Positions 1 through 7,715 of a stretch of 27,184 nucleotides of DNA are shown in pieces. Below the pieces are notes generated by a model that saw only the letters and a program-made list of their open reading frames with translations, did no database searches and was not told the origin of the DNA. Origin of the DNA: CBDVBZ01 sp965372355. Its GTDB lineage: Bacteria > Krumholzibacteriota > Krumholzibacteriia > WVZY01. Made by a program: the position numbers and the translations under genes. The stretch's first letter is position 1, and each line of letters begins with the position of its first letter. The DNA lies in contig CBDVBZ010000040.1 of the NCBI GenBank assembly GCA_965372355.1, forward strand, positions 1 through 27,184. Direction: 5' to 3'.

Positions 1-74
1 TCTCCGGCGTCGGCCGGATACGCGAGCCCCAGGAGAAGCGCTGTGGCCAATACGGCGATCCATATCCCTCTCAT
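1..74 (-). CDS. Partial exported protein (N-terminus only)
   Basis: The minus strand opens with ATG at 74 and runs off the left edge of the window. The 24 visible residues form a signal peptide: MRGI start, a hydrophobic core (AVLATALLLGLA) and a small-residue cleavage region (YPADAG). A strong AGGAG ribosome-binding site lies just upstream and overlaps the stop codon of the permease gene, so the gene is almost certainly the fourth member of the barrel/ATPase/permease operon and translationally coupled to it. The mature part lies outside the window, so no function can be given; it probably acts in the periplasm or outer membrane. Confidence 0.7.
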   Translation of the reverse strand, partial: MRGIWIAVLATALLLGLAYPADAG

Positions 75-83
75 GTCTGGCTC

Positions 84-893
84 CTAGTTGGTGATCTGCT
101 TTGCGCGAATCACCCGTTGTCCGATGAAGAACGCTGCGACCATCCATGCGCCGGCGCCGACCAGTGTCTGCCACACCAGTTGCCCCCACTCCGCAGGCAG
201 CGGCAGCCCTTTCGACATGGCGATCATCTGCTCCCATGGCAGCGAGACGTGTGTGGTCAGCAACAGCGGTCGAAGCGGTGGGATCGTGCCGAGAACCATC
301 ATGGCAACTCCCGCGGCGAGTCCCGCCGCGATGGCGCCTCCCGCGTGTTTGAACATGGCGGCAAGCATGGCGGCAAACGCCGTCGCCGCCCACATCGTCC
401 ATACCGTAAGCCCAACGGTCAGGATGAACCGCCCCGTCAGAGTGCCCGACGTATGGACGGTGTAGTTCTTCTCCATGAGATCGGTAAAACCGAGTCGTAT
501 GACGGCCAGTGCTACGGTGACAATGATCGCCACCAGCAACAGCTCCGACACGACGCCCGCGGCGACGAGAACCTTGGCGGTATACCACCGGCCGCGCGTC
601 ACCGGTCGTACCCACGTCATCTTGATCGTGCCCAACGCAAACTCCTGCGATATCAAAAAGCTCGCGACGACGACAACGACAATCATCATCATACTGGTCA
701 ACCAGCCGGCAACCGATGCGGCCACAAAGTGTCCGCTCGGCACCCCGATCCAGTCGCGCCGAGCGGCGTACTCGAGCGCCAGAAACATGGCGATCGGCAG
801 CACGGTGGTGAGCGCGAGAACCACGAAGGTCGATCGTTGGCGCCTGAGCTTGAACCACTCCGCGGCAATGACTTTGCCGATATCGTTCGTCAT
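84..893 (-). CDS. ABC-2 type transporter permease
   Basis: This 269-residue integral membrane protein has about six predicted transmembrane segments: near residues 20-45, 60-85, 105-135, 150-180, 182-205 and 240-262. This is the layout of ABC-2 permeases that pair with a separate ATPase. The segment after helix 2 (SQEFALGTIKMTWVRPVTRG) matches the cytoplasmic motif typical of bacitracin/Nat-type permeases, which read QEYRxGTlrxxlxxPvsR. Its ATG overlaps the stop codon of the ATPase gene in an ATGA arrangement, so the two are translationally coupled and should form one transporter. The substrate cannot be read from the sequence. Co-location with an outer-membrane barrel protein and a further exported protein suggests export of, or an envelope function involving, a small molecule or lipid; that is inference. 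Confidence 0.9.
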   Translation of the reverse strand: MTNDIGKVIAAEWFKLRRQRSTFVVLALTTVLPIAMFLALEYAARRDWIGVPSGHFVAASVAGWLTSMMMIVVVVVASFLISQEFALGTIKMTWVRPVTRGRWYTAKVLVAAGVVSELLLVAIIVTVALAVIRLGFTDLMEKNYTVHTSGTLTGRFILTVGLTVWTMWAATAFAAMLAAMFKHAGGAIAAGLAAGVAMMVLGTIPPLRPLLLTTHVSLPWEQMIAMSKGLPLPAEWGQLVWQTLVGAGAWMVAAFFIGQRVIRAKQITN

Positions 894-1828
894 GACGACG
901 CATTCTCCTTCGTGGCTCCGGTAAGGCGAAAAAACACCTGCTCCAGAGATTCTCGCCGCTTGATTACCTGCTCTACAGCGACACCGTGCTCGATCAAATA
1001 CTGGTTGATCCGGCTCGTTTCGATGTCCCTGGTGTGGATCCGCAGCTTGTCCGGTGCGATGATTTCAACGTCGGTTAACCCGGCGAGTCCGCCGAGGATG
1101 CGTGCGGCGTTCCGCGAATCCGCACAGTGAACCTCGATGACGTCGTCATCCGAGGCGAGTTCCTGCGGCCGGCCCGCCGCCACGATGTTGCCCTCGTGGA
1201 TAATGGTGACGTGATCGCACACGTGCTCGACCTCTTCCATTCGATGTGATGATAAAAAGACCGTCCTTTGTTCCTCGTGGGCGAGCTTGGGGAGCAACCG
1301 GCGAATATCCGCGATACCGCCGGGATCGAGACCGTTTGTGGGTTCGTCGAGGAGAACGAGCCTCGGGTCCGACAGGAGCGCCGAGGCAAGACCGAGACGT
1401 TGTTTCATACCCCAAGAGTAGCCGGACACCTTGCGTCCGGCCGCGTCGGTCAAACCCACGAGCGAGAGAAGCTCATCGATTCTGCTCGCCGGCACGACGT
1501 TATCGAGCCACCGTGAAGAGACAACGAGGTTGTCACGGCCGCTGAGGTACGGATAGAACGACGGTGAGTCAAAGTGCACGCCGATCCTCGAGACCGCACG
1601 GCGTGGGTCTGTCTGCACATCGGCGCCGTCGACGATCACTCGTCCCGATGTTGGCCGAAGCAGCGAGCAGATCAGCCGGAAGGTCGTCGTCTTGCCCGCG
1701 CCGTTTGGCCCGAGAAACCCATAGACCGCCGGTTCATCAAGGACGATGTCGATGTCGTTGAGCGCGACGACTCGCCCGAATCGCTTGCGGAGTTTTTCGA
1801 CAACGAGTATCGGAGTCTTGTTGGTCAC
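890..1828 (-). CDS. ABC transporter ATP-binding protein
   Basis: This is a 312-residue ATPase with one complete ABC domain. It has Walker A GPNGAGKT at about residues 40-47, the signature SGYSWGMKQRLG at about 135-146, and Walker B LVLLDEP with the D-loop NGLDPGG at about 157-171. The switch His lies in FLSSHRMEEVE. The spacing and the FYPYLSGRDN segment resemble BcrA/NatA-type ATPases that serve ABC-2 permeases. I start it at GTG 1828 because a good GGAGAGG site lies ten bases upstream and the preceding gene ends at 1830. The reading frame is open back to 1945, but that extension would overlap the barrel gene. About 80 residues after the ABC core form a C-terminal regulatory domain, as in other drug-efflux ATPases. 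It powers the permease encoded next to it. Confidence 0.92.
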   Translation of the reverse strand: MTNKTPILVVEKLRKRFGRVVALNDIDIVLDEPAVYGFLGPNGAGKTTTFRLICSLLRPTSGRVIVDGADVQTDPRRAVSRIGVHFDSPSFYPYLSGRDNLVVSSRWLDNVVPASRIDELLSLVGLTDAAGRKVSGYSWGMKQRLGLASALLSDPRLVLLDEPTNGLDPGGIADIRRLLPKLAHEEQRTVFLSSHRMEEVEHVCDHVTIIHEGNIVAAGRPQELASDDDVIEVHCADSRNAARILGGLAGLTDVEIIAPDKLRIHTRDIETSRINQYLIEHGVAVEQVIKRRESLEQVFFRLTGATKENASS

Positions 1829-1829
1829 G

Positions 1830-3392
1830 TCAAAACGACCTCTCCAGACGAACGATAAAACGCGGGCGATCGCGATCGCCGTCGATCTCTCGCGAGACGT
1901 ACAATCCAACGTACGGCCCGATGGACTCGCCGGAAACCCCGACACCGACGGATTTCTTCCAGTTGCGGAAGGATGTATCCAGCCAGCCGAACGTGGATGT
2001 CGGGTTCGTCGCCTCCGTCAGATAACCGGCATCTGCAAATACCAGCAGATCCCACTGAGTGTAGAACCATCGGACTACCGGTGCGTCGGGAAGTCCCACC
2101 CGGAACTCCGTCGACAGGCGAACCATTCGATCACCGCGGACCACGGGGAACGGAGCGTCATCGGTGCCCCGGATGCCGCCGTACCCATTCAGCGTCTGAG
2201 ACAGCTGCGTCGGGATCTGTGTGAAGGACGAGGAGAGTCTCGTGCCGATGTCCCATTGTAACCCAAAGGGGAGCCGCGTGTAACGGTTGGCCTCGATGGT
2301 AAACGCCGTGTAATTGAGATCGGCATCACCCGCCGCGTCGGTCACGAGGCGCCCCGGTTCGAGGGAACACCCGAGATACCATGCATTCTGGGGGTAGTCA
2401 CGGTCCTCGCGCGAGTCGAACACAAACCCCAGACGCAGCGCGCCGCGAGCGCCCTGGTCTATCGGTGGGTTCGGCGGAAGATTGTCCTTGTTGCCGAAGA
2501 GCGTGAGAACCCGGCTCTTTATCATCGACACATCTTGCTGGAAGAATCCCATGGCATCCACTTTGACAAACGGGTGTAGCTGCCATTCGAGGCCCAGGAA
2601 TGCACCGCGTTTTTCATAGTAGTTGGCGAATTCGTTCGATGTCAAAAAGAGCAGAAGCGCGTTCTCGGTTCTCGACACCTGCCAAGAGTCCTCGGTATGG
2701 AGCGTTTTGTATCCACCGGCCAGGATCTTGTATCGATTGCTACCGAGCGGGCACTGGGCGTTGACGTCGAACTGCAGAAAGCCATGTTGGGTATCCGCGT
2801 AGAGCGGTATATCGATCATCGCTTCCCATCGGGTGTGCGGATCGCGGCGAAGCTTGTTTCCATGCCGGAGACCGACGCGGGCGACGTTGTAGCGAACGCG
2901 TGTGGGTTTGCCGATACCCCAGGCGAACTTTGTCTTGATTGCCATAGGGTCCTCCTCCTTGACAAACGTGAGCTCGCCATCCTCTTCATAGGTTTTCGCA
3001 TCGATCCGACACTCGCACGTGTAGTAGGTCGCGCCGCCGGTGACCGTCCCCGAATGCGATAAATACATCTCGCTGTTGACGAGAACGACACGGCCGGTCA
3101 ACCGGCCGCTGCCCGTTATCACGAGCGAACCGTTGACGACCCAGGCATCGCCCTCGAGGACGCCGCCGTCCTGTATATCGATCGAGCCGTCGATCACGAC
3201 GATGGGGCCGCGTAGCATCTGTCCGGAGGCGATCATGGTGCCTCCGTAGAAAATATCGGCGTTCAGCCCCTGGAGTTCTTTGGTCAGATGTTTTGGTGAG
3301 AACTTTCCCGGCCTGTCGGCGGTCTGCGCGAGGGATGGCCCGGGAACGAGCAAGACGGCGCAGATAACTGACAGGAAGCGGAGTACGTGCAC
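1830..3392 (-). CDS. Outer-membrane beta-barrel protein with bactofilin-like N-terminal beta-helix
   Basis: The 520-residue protein starts at GTG 3392, with AAAGGG upstream. It begins with a signal peptide (about 1-22, ending SLAQ). Residues about 40-120 are short repeating strands (GGTMIASGQMLRGPIVVIDG, then GGVLEGDAWVVNGS, then GSGRLTGRVVLVNS). They resemble the right-handed beta-helix of bactofilins (polymer-forming proteins). From about 150 to the end the pattern is that of an Omp85/BamA-like or surface-antigen barrel: alternating strands, LRLGFVFDSREDRDYPQNA, a YGGIRGTDDAP segment like the strand-6 (V)RGF region, and a terminal Phe (FIVRLERSF) as the beta-signal. It is the first gene of the operon, followed at once by the ABC ATPase. 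The barrel assignment is by pattern. The exported bactofilin-like part is unusual, because bactofilins are normally cytoplasmic. Confidence 0.75.
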   Translation of the reverse strand: MHVLRFLSVICAVLLVPGPSLAQTADRPGKFSPKHLTKELQGLNADIFYGGTMIASGQMLRGPIVVIDGSIDIQDGGVLEGDAWVVNGSLVITGSGRLTGRVVLVNSEMYLSHSGTVTGGATYYTCECRIDAKTYEEDGELTFVKEEDPMAIKTKFAWGIGKPTRVRYNVARVGLRHGNKLRRDPHTRWEAMIDIPLYADTQHGFLQFDVNAQCPLGSNRYKILAGGYKTLHTEDSWQVSRTENALLLFLTSNEFANYYEKRGAFLGLEWQLHPFVKVDAMGFFQQDVSMIKSRVLTLFGNKDNLPPNPPIDQGARGALRLGFVFDSREDRDYPQNAWYLGCSLEPGRLVTDAAGDADLNYTAFTIEANRYTRLPFGLQWDIGTRLSSSFTQIPTQLSQTLNGYGGIRGTDDAPFPVVRGDRMVRLSTEFRVGLPDAPVVRWFYTQWDLLVFADAGYLTEATNPTSTFGWLDTSFRNWKKSVGVGVSGESIGPYVGLYVSREIDGDRDRPRFIVRLERSF

Positions 3393-3411
3393 GGGATGTC
3401 CCTTTGCAGAG

Positions 3412-3427
3412 AGTGAATTGGTTCACT
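3412..3427. promoter_or_regulatory. Inverted repeat upstream of the barrel/ABC operon
   Basis: AGTGAATTGGTTCACT is a six-base inverted repeat (AGTGAA-N4-TTCACT) lying 20-35 bases ahead of the GTG start at 3392. Its size and position fit a repressor operator or a short 5' leader hairpin. No convincing sigma-70 promoter can be assigned with confidence; a TTGCAA hexamer (minus strand, about 3452-3457) is the only -35-like sequence nearby. Confidence 0.3.
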
Positions 3428-3567
3428 ATCTTCTAACACAGACGTACGTTTTGCAACTGAATTTGTTTCTCGGTGTTGGGTTCGACTCGCGGTGTTTGGA
3501 TTGGGCCTCCGAGCACTCGACGCTTTCGAAAAGCCGGGGAGGTCAGGTAGAATGCCGCACAATCCGT

Positions 3568-3603
3568 AAACACGATTCCAGGAAACACCATTCCAAGAAA
3601 CAC
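3568..3603. repeat. 15-bp tandem repeat ahead of the truncated VOC gene
   Basis: AAACAC recurs at 3568, 3583 and 3598. The two full 15-base units read AAACACGATTCCAGG and AAACACCATTCCAAG, and a third begins AAACACG. The array ends about 55 bases before the GTG of the VOC remnant. Two and a half units with only a few differences suggest local slippage duplication or a set of protein-binding sites. Confidence 0.5.
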
Positions 3604-3656
3604 GTAGCGTTGCGCAGTCGCCGAGAGACTCGCTGTTGTGATCCAAGGAGATTAAC

Positions 3657-3881
3657 GTGGGAAATCCAGCCGTGTACTTTGATATTGGATACAGGGAGAG
3701 GAACGGGATGGAGGCGTTTTGGATCAAGTTCTTTGGCTGGAAACCCGCGGATCGAAGTCCTTACACCGGTATGCTCGACACCGGCTGCAAAGACGGCATT
3801 CGCGGCGCCATCACGGCACTGGGTCTCGAACCACACCTTGCTCCGTCTCGCTCATCGCGGAAAAGCGGGTCAGCGGACTAG
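3657..3881 (+). pseudogene. Truncated VOC-family (glyoxalase/bleomycin-resistance-like) gene
   Basis: The GTG at 3657 has an excellent AAGGAG site six bases upstream. The 74-residue product begins like a VOC-superfamily metalloprotein: GNPAVYFDIGYRERNGMEAF, then WIKFFGWK, which matches the family's first beta-alpha-beta (xxVxFEIxxxDxxxAxxFYxxlFGW). It continues with GIRGAITALGLEPH, where relatives lead into their third strand. After about residue 60 the similarity stops, and the frame ends in a short unrelated tail at 3881. Intact proteins are about 115-130 residues, so half the domain and the later metal ligands are missing. It is the only plus-strand gene left of 22 kb and overlaps the 3' end of the subtilase gene by 12 bases, which suggests a rearrangement cut it off here. 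No alternative frame restores the missing half. Confidence 0.6.
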
Positions 3882-5750
3882 CACGGCCTTTCTTTTCTCG
3901 ACACGGCGCCCGTCAGAGATGCGGTAGAAGTAGACGCCAGAAGCCAGCTGCTGTCCCCGATCATCCACACCGTTGAAAACGATGCGGTGTGTCCCGGCGA
4001 AGAACGGACGTTTGATCAGATGACGAACCGCCCGACCCTTGACATCGTAGAAGATGACTTCGACCTCGCTCGCCCGATCCAGTTGGAAATAAATGCGCGT
4101 GGCGGGGTTGAATGGGTTGGGATAAAGCCAGGAAAACGGTGCGGTCTCGATGTGAATCGGCTTGATACCGGTCACCTGCGAGGATCCGCAGCCGGCGGCG
4201 TCCAGCGCCTTCTTTGCGTTGGCGATGCCGGAGCCCATGTCGAGACTGTCGTTGTAGGGGCTCGTGTTGTTGACGATCAGGCTGAACTTGTCCGGTCCGG
4301 ACAACGTCGCGTCGCAGGACTCGAGAAGTGCAGCGATCCCGACAACCTGGGGAACGGAAACTGATGTTCCGTCACGGATGCCGATATAGTGATGGGTAGG
4401 ATCCGGATCGGTCGGGACGAGCGACGTACTGAGGATATCGACGCCGGGTGCCGCGACATCGACCCACGGGCCGAAGTTGGTAAACGGCGCTGCCGTGGCG
4501 TTGCGATCCGTCGCAGCGACATTCATTACACCCGGCTTGCCACCCAGAAAATCCGGAATGCTGTCGTTGCTGTTGCCGGCGGCGTGTATGATCATCACAT
4601 CATGGGCGAGAAGATTGTCGACGGCCGCATCGAGTCCACCGCTGTTCGATGAGTTCCACGAGCAGTTGACGGCGGTGATGTTGACACCGGCATCCACCAG
4701 GTCGGCGACATAGTTCATCGCCTCTGCGGCCCAGTCCATGCGGACGACGCCGGTGGTCACTCCGAGGACGAAGGCATGAAACCCGATCCGAAGCGGTAGA
4801 ACCTTTGTCCCATTTACCGGCCCGTCGATCGTGCCGCTGCCATATCCGCCAGCGGCGCCTGCAATCCCCCAACCGTTATTGGTGATGCCCGATACGACAC
4901 CCGCCATGTGCGTACCGTGGCCGTTGCCGTCGTCGGGATCGTTGTCGATGCCAGCACAGTCGACATCCATACAGAAGACGGTAGGGTCATTCACCTGCGA
5001 TACAAAATCCCATCCCACGACATCGTCCGTATATCCGTTTCCGTCGTCATCGATCCCGTTGCCCGGGATCTCGCCGTCGTTGATCCAGATGTTCCCGGCG
5101 GTATACGGGTCGGCCGGACCCCATTTGGTGCTATTACCACCGAGGTCCCAGTGATAGTACCGAACACCGGTATCCAGAATGCCGACAACAACAGACTCAT
5201 CGGCGTCGACGCCCTCCCACGCCCAATTGGCGTGGATCCCGTTTCCATCCCACCAGTGCCATTGATCGAAGTCGAATCTCGGATCGGGAGAATCGAGAAA
5301 GTACGGGTCGTTGGGCTCGACCGAAACGGTGTGGATACCGATCTTCTCGACGTGGTCGACATTGAGATCGGCGGCAAACGCCGCCAGCGCCCGTTCGAGA
5401 TCCTCCCCGGCGCCGAGGTTGACCTTGTAGTGTCCGGTGAGGTCGCGGTAAGGAGAACCGGCAGGTCGTGCGCTCGAGGTGGGGAACTGTCGCCTGAATT
5501 TCTGGATATCCAAACGTTCCATGACTCGCTGGACGGACACCAGGCTGATGAGCGGCCGGCCCGCGGCGCTTTGTGACACGTCGATTTCTTTGCGGATAGT
5601 GGGCTTGAAGACGACAATGAACGCATCCTGGACATATCCGACAAGGCCCGGGACCGGTTCGAGCGGTACACGGTGCACACGCTGAGCCACGGCGACCGAC
5701 GCCGTTATGGCGAGAAGCAGAGCGGAGATGATGATTCGTTGCATGATCAC
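3870..5750 (-). CDS. Secreted subtilisin-like serine peptidase (S8) with C-terminal sorting module
   Basis: This is a 626-residue preproprotein. A signal peptide occupies about 1-22 (LLLAITASVAVAQ), then an inhibitor-like propeptide, then the S8 catalytic domain at about 165-520. The triad is visible: Asp193 in VVVGILDTG, His278 in GNGHGTHMAG and Ser463 in RDGTSVSVPQ. The oxyanion Asn393 is in HAAGN. An Asp-rich NGIDDDGNGYTDD loop looks calcium binding. Residues about 540-626 form a FlgD-Ig/type IX-like C-terminal module (YPNPFNPATRIYFQL ... LASGVYFYR ... RKAVLVR), which predicts surface delivery. The frame opens at GTG 5750, but ATG 5744 is equally plausible; neither has a strong ribosome-binding site. 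It lies 61 bases downstream of tadG on the same strand and may be co-transcribed with the pilus genes. Confidence 0.93.
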   Translation of the reverse strand: MIMQRIIISALLLAITASVAVAQRVHRVPLEPVPGLVGYVQDAFIVVFKPTIRKEIDVSQSAAGRPLISLVSVQRVMERLDIQKFRRQFPTSSARPAGSPYRDLTGHYKVNLGAGEDLERALAAFAADLNVDHVEKIGIHTVSVEPNDPYFLDSPDPRFDFDQWHWWDGNGIHANWAWEGVDADESVVVGILDTGVRYYHWDLGGNSTKWGPADPYTAGNIWINDGEIPGNGIDDDGNGYTDDVVGWDFVSQVNDPTVFCMDVDCAGIDNDPDDGNGHGTHMAGVVSGITNNGWGIAGAAGGYGSGTIDGPVNGTKVLPLRIGFHAFVLGVTTGVVRMDWAAEAMNYVADLVDAGVNITAVNCSWNSSNSGGLDAAVDNLLAHDVMIIHAAGNSNDSIPDFLGGKPGVMNVAATDRNATAAPFTNFGPWVDVAAPGVDILSTSLVPTDPDPTHHYIGIRDGTSVSVPQVVGIAALLESCDATLSGPDKFSLIVNNTSPYNDSLDMGSGIANAKKALDAAGCGSSQVTGIKPIHIETAPFSWLYPNPFNPATRIYFQLDRASEVEVIFYDVKGRAVRHLIKRPFFAGTHRIVFNGVDDRGQQLASGVYFYRISDGRRVEKRKAVLVR

Positions 5751-5811
5751 GGCTCGATTTCTGTACCGGGGAAGCGGCGTGCGTAACAGGCCGCACGTGA
5801 CACTGTCTGGA

Positions 5812-6984
5812 CTACTCGATCAACTGGAGCCCCTGGACAAGCGAGCTGCCGTTGTTCGTGTCGCACGGTGTGCCCTGCGCGGTGATCTGGACAAACCGAC
5901 CGTTCACCTGGCTGCCGGGCCCCGTGCTCTCGATAAAGAACGCTCCAATTTTTGATATCGTGACGTAGTTACGTCCGGAAACAGGAGGCAGCGTTGGATC
6001 AAATAACGGAACGAGGCCGACCCGAGGGCTCCGTCCGTAGTCGGAGTTGACGACCGTCTGATCCGCTGAGTCCCATTGCGCTCCGGGGTCCTGGGCAATC
6101 AGATCGTTGATACCCTGCATCGTCGGGCCAACCATGTTGCCCGGCTCGAGCTGCAGGCGGTCACCAACCTCGATCAGATACGGCGTGCAATCGTAGATCC
6201 ACTGCCGGTACCAGTCGCCACCGGTCAGCGGATCCTGGCCGGGGTATTTGCCCAACGGAGGATAGTCCACGGGATAGAAGATCCCTGGTTCGATCGCCTG
6301 GTTTGGATTGCCGGATTTGAGGACGATCGATGCCCCGACGTCGCCGGGTGCTTTGTAGCCTGTGATTTGCGGATCGTAGAACTCGCCGTCATCGTATACG
6401 CCGTTGGCGTTAGCATCATCCCAGCGATCGGGAATGGCCCAGGGTCTCAAACAAGGAGCGCCGCATGCATCAAAGACAGTCGCCGCCGCAACCGCCGTCA
6501 TCTCGGCCTGGTTGTCGCTTGCCGGGTTGATGACGCGCAGAAAGTAGGTCCGAATGGCGTCGCCGGTTGCCCGTGTGCGATGGGTTCGAACTCTAACCAC
6601 GCGGGGTTCGGGAAAGGTGACGTCGGCGGCCGTGATGATGACCGGACTCGATGTCACCTGCGTGGCACGGTTGTAAGAGGCGAAGTTTATGGCGCGGTTT
6701 ATCGCGGTCGCCTCGGAACCCTCCAGAAGCCCCGTAGCTGCCGCAAGTGCCGCGGCATCCGCTGCGGCCTGCAGCTGGGTTCTCGTGGTCATGAGGATCG
6801 CGGCCTCGACAGCGAGGACGGCAAAGGCGAATATTACAACGAGGCTTACCGCCACCATGATGATGATGCTGCCGCGTTCACTGCGGAGCAGGGATTTGTC
6901 CGAACCGCGATCGTTCAGATGTGAAGAATGCTTGTTTTTTGACATGACTGCAACCGCCCGAGAGTAGTTGGTGTTTTTGCTCAC
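5812..6984 (-). CDS. tadG: TadG-like pilus assembly protein
   Basis: This 390-residue protein has one N-terminal transmembrane helix in the pattern of TadG: RGSIIIMVAVSLVVIFAFAV followed by LAVEAAILMTTRTQLQAAAD and AAALAAATGLLEGSEA. The rest is a periplasmic domain with Cys pairs (DACGAPCLRP, IYDCTP, GTPCDTN) and no recognisable enzyme motif. TadG proteins are membrane-anchored Tad components with an exposed C-terminal part, often called pilus-associated or adhesion-related. The frame starts at GTG 6984, whose GTGA overlaps the tadE stop, implying coupling. ATG 6945 is an alternative, and neither has a strong Shine-Dalgarno sequence. It is shorter than many TadG proteins and I see no von Willebrand-type MIDAS motif (DxSxS). 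The last Tad-type gene before the subtilase. Confidence 0.82.
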   Translation of the reverse strand: MSKNTNYSRAVAVMSKNKHSSHLNDRGSDKSLLRSERGSIIIMVAVSLVVIFAFAVLAVEAAILMTTRTQLQAAADAAALAAATGLLEGSEATAINRAINFASYNRATQVTSSPVIITAADVTFPEPRVVRVRTHRTRATGDAIRTYFLRVINPASDNQAEMTAVAAATVFDACGAPCLRPWAIPDRWDDANANGVYDDGEFYDPQITGYKAPGDVGASIVLKSGNPNQAIEPGIFYPVDYPPLGKYPGQDPLTGGDWYRQWIYDCTPYLIEVGDRLQLEPGNMVGPTMQGINDLIAQDPGAQWDSADQTVVNSDYGRSPRVGLVPLFDPTLPPVSGRNYVTISKIGAFFIESTGPGSQVNGRFVQITAQGTPCDTNNGSSLVQGLQLIE

Positions 6985-7385
6985 ATTGACTCATGACGCA
7001 TCGTCGTGGACGCGCTCAAAGGTACTGTGCCCGAAAAAGCTCCCAATAACCTGCCCGTCAGTATCCGAAAGTCGCAGTTCACCGTTACGGTGACCCGCCG
7101 CTCGGGATCAAAGGGATCCGGTGGCACGACGGTAATAGCGGTGGGAGTGACGCCGGCCGACGCGCAAACGGTGGTAACGCGCGACGTGACGAGCGCAACA
7201 TCGGGTCCGGTAACGACCGCGATACGCGCTCCCTCGCGGGCTGCAGATGTCAGTATGTTCTGAGTCGCCCATGCGCGCCCGAATTCTGTGATTCCAAACA
7301 GCACGAGGAGTAGTAATGGGAAAAGGATTGCGAACTCAACAACGGATTGCCCACGTTTCTGACGAATGAAGGAAAGCATTTTCAT
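6981..7385 (-). CDS. tadE: TadE-like pseudopilin
   Basis: The 134-residue product starts at ATG 7385, with CAGGT upstream. The open frame extends to 7556, but that would overlap flp1, and the TadE motif sits directly after this ATG. The N-terminus is diagnostic: RQKRGQSVVEFAILFPLLLL, a short basic leader ending in Gly, then a hydrophobic helix with Glu at +5, as in TadE/TadF pseudopilins cut by the prepilin peptidase CpaA. The remaining soluble part is small and ends ASTTMRHESM. It follows flp1 by 73 bases and its stop overlaps the start of tadG, so flp1-tadE-tadG reads as one transcription unit, probably driven from the sigma-54 promoter at 7716-7730. Confidence 0.88.
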   Translation of the reverse strand: MKMLSFIRQKRGQSVVEFAILFPLLLLVLFGITEFGRAWATQNILTSAAREGARIAVVTGPDVALVTSRVTTVCASAGVTPTAITVVPPDPFDPERRVTVTVNCDFRILTGRLLGAFSGTVPLSASTTMRHESM

Positions 7386-7458
7386 AGAACCTGCCACGAG
7401 TGAACCATGCCGGTAGCCCGGTGTTTCGAATTTATACATGCACGACAACATGACGGGT

Positions 7459-7647
7459 TTACGGCAACGCATTCTGCCCCCCCATTCCCGGTATCGCGGT
7501 CTGGATAGCTGCGTAAACGCCCGCGACCACAGGTCCAATGTTCTGTAGTGTGGCAATGGCTACGATTGAGAGAAAGGCGGCAAGCAGACCGTACTCCATC
7601 ATGTCCTGCCCCGATTCATCCCGTACAAAACGCTGCAGTTGTATCAT
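7459..7647 (-). CDS. flp: Flp/Fap type IVb pilin, copy 1
   Basis: This 62-residue major-pilin candidate has a short basic leader (MIQLQRFVRDESG), a cleavage site at G|QDMMEYG, and a single hydrophobic helix (LLAAFLSIVAIATLQNIGPV), as in Flp pilins. Glu is at +5 of the mature protein, followed by the Tyr found in this family. An AAGGAAA site lies four bases before the ATG. The protein is clearly paralogous to the copy at 17046-17216: they share ESGQDM-EYGLLAAF-SIVAIA-LQ-IGP. This copy has a longer C-terminal tail (GMGGQNALP). Its leader and sigma-54 promoter closely resemble those of the other copy, so the duplication probably included the control region. Confidence 0.93.
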   Translation of the reverse strand: MIQLQRFVRDESGQDMMEYGLLAAFLSIVAIATLQNIGPVVAGVYAAIQTAIPGMGGQNALP

Positions 7648-7686
7648 TCGATTTCCTTATCTACGAACAGAGTTGGAGGAGACGGT

Positions 7687-7697
7687 TTGATTTAGAG
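7687..7697 (-). promoter_or_regulatory. Conserved leader box CTCTAAATCAA, flp1
   Basis: On the minus strand CTCTAAATCAA begins about seven bases after the expected sigma-54 transcription start and ends 39 bases before the flp1 ATG. The same 11-mer lies 35 bases before the ATG of flp2. The stretch between box and start codon is also similar in both (CRACTCTSTTC, then AAGGAAA), so the untranslated leaders are homologous. It may be an mRNA-level control element or simply remain from the duplication. Confidence 0.45.
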
Positions 7698-7715
7698 GTA
7701 CCGCAGATTCGATTT

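Noticed and set aside
117..1130. A 337-residue plus-strand frame across the ABC genes
   Set aside because: Composition is very Arg/His/Gln-rich and it overlaps both ABC genes, whose motifs are unambiguous.
1829..1945. Longer N-terminus for the ABC ATPase
   Set aside because: It would overlap the barrel gene by over 100 bases and the added residues match no ABC protein; the GTG at 1828 has a better ribosome-binding site.
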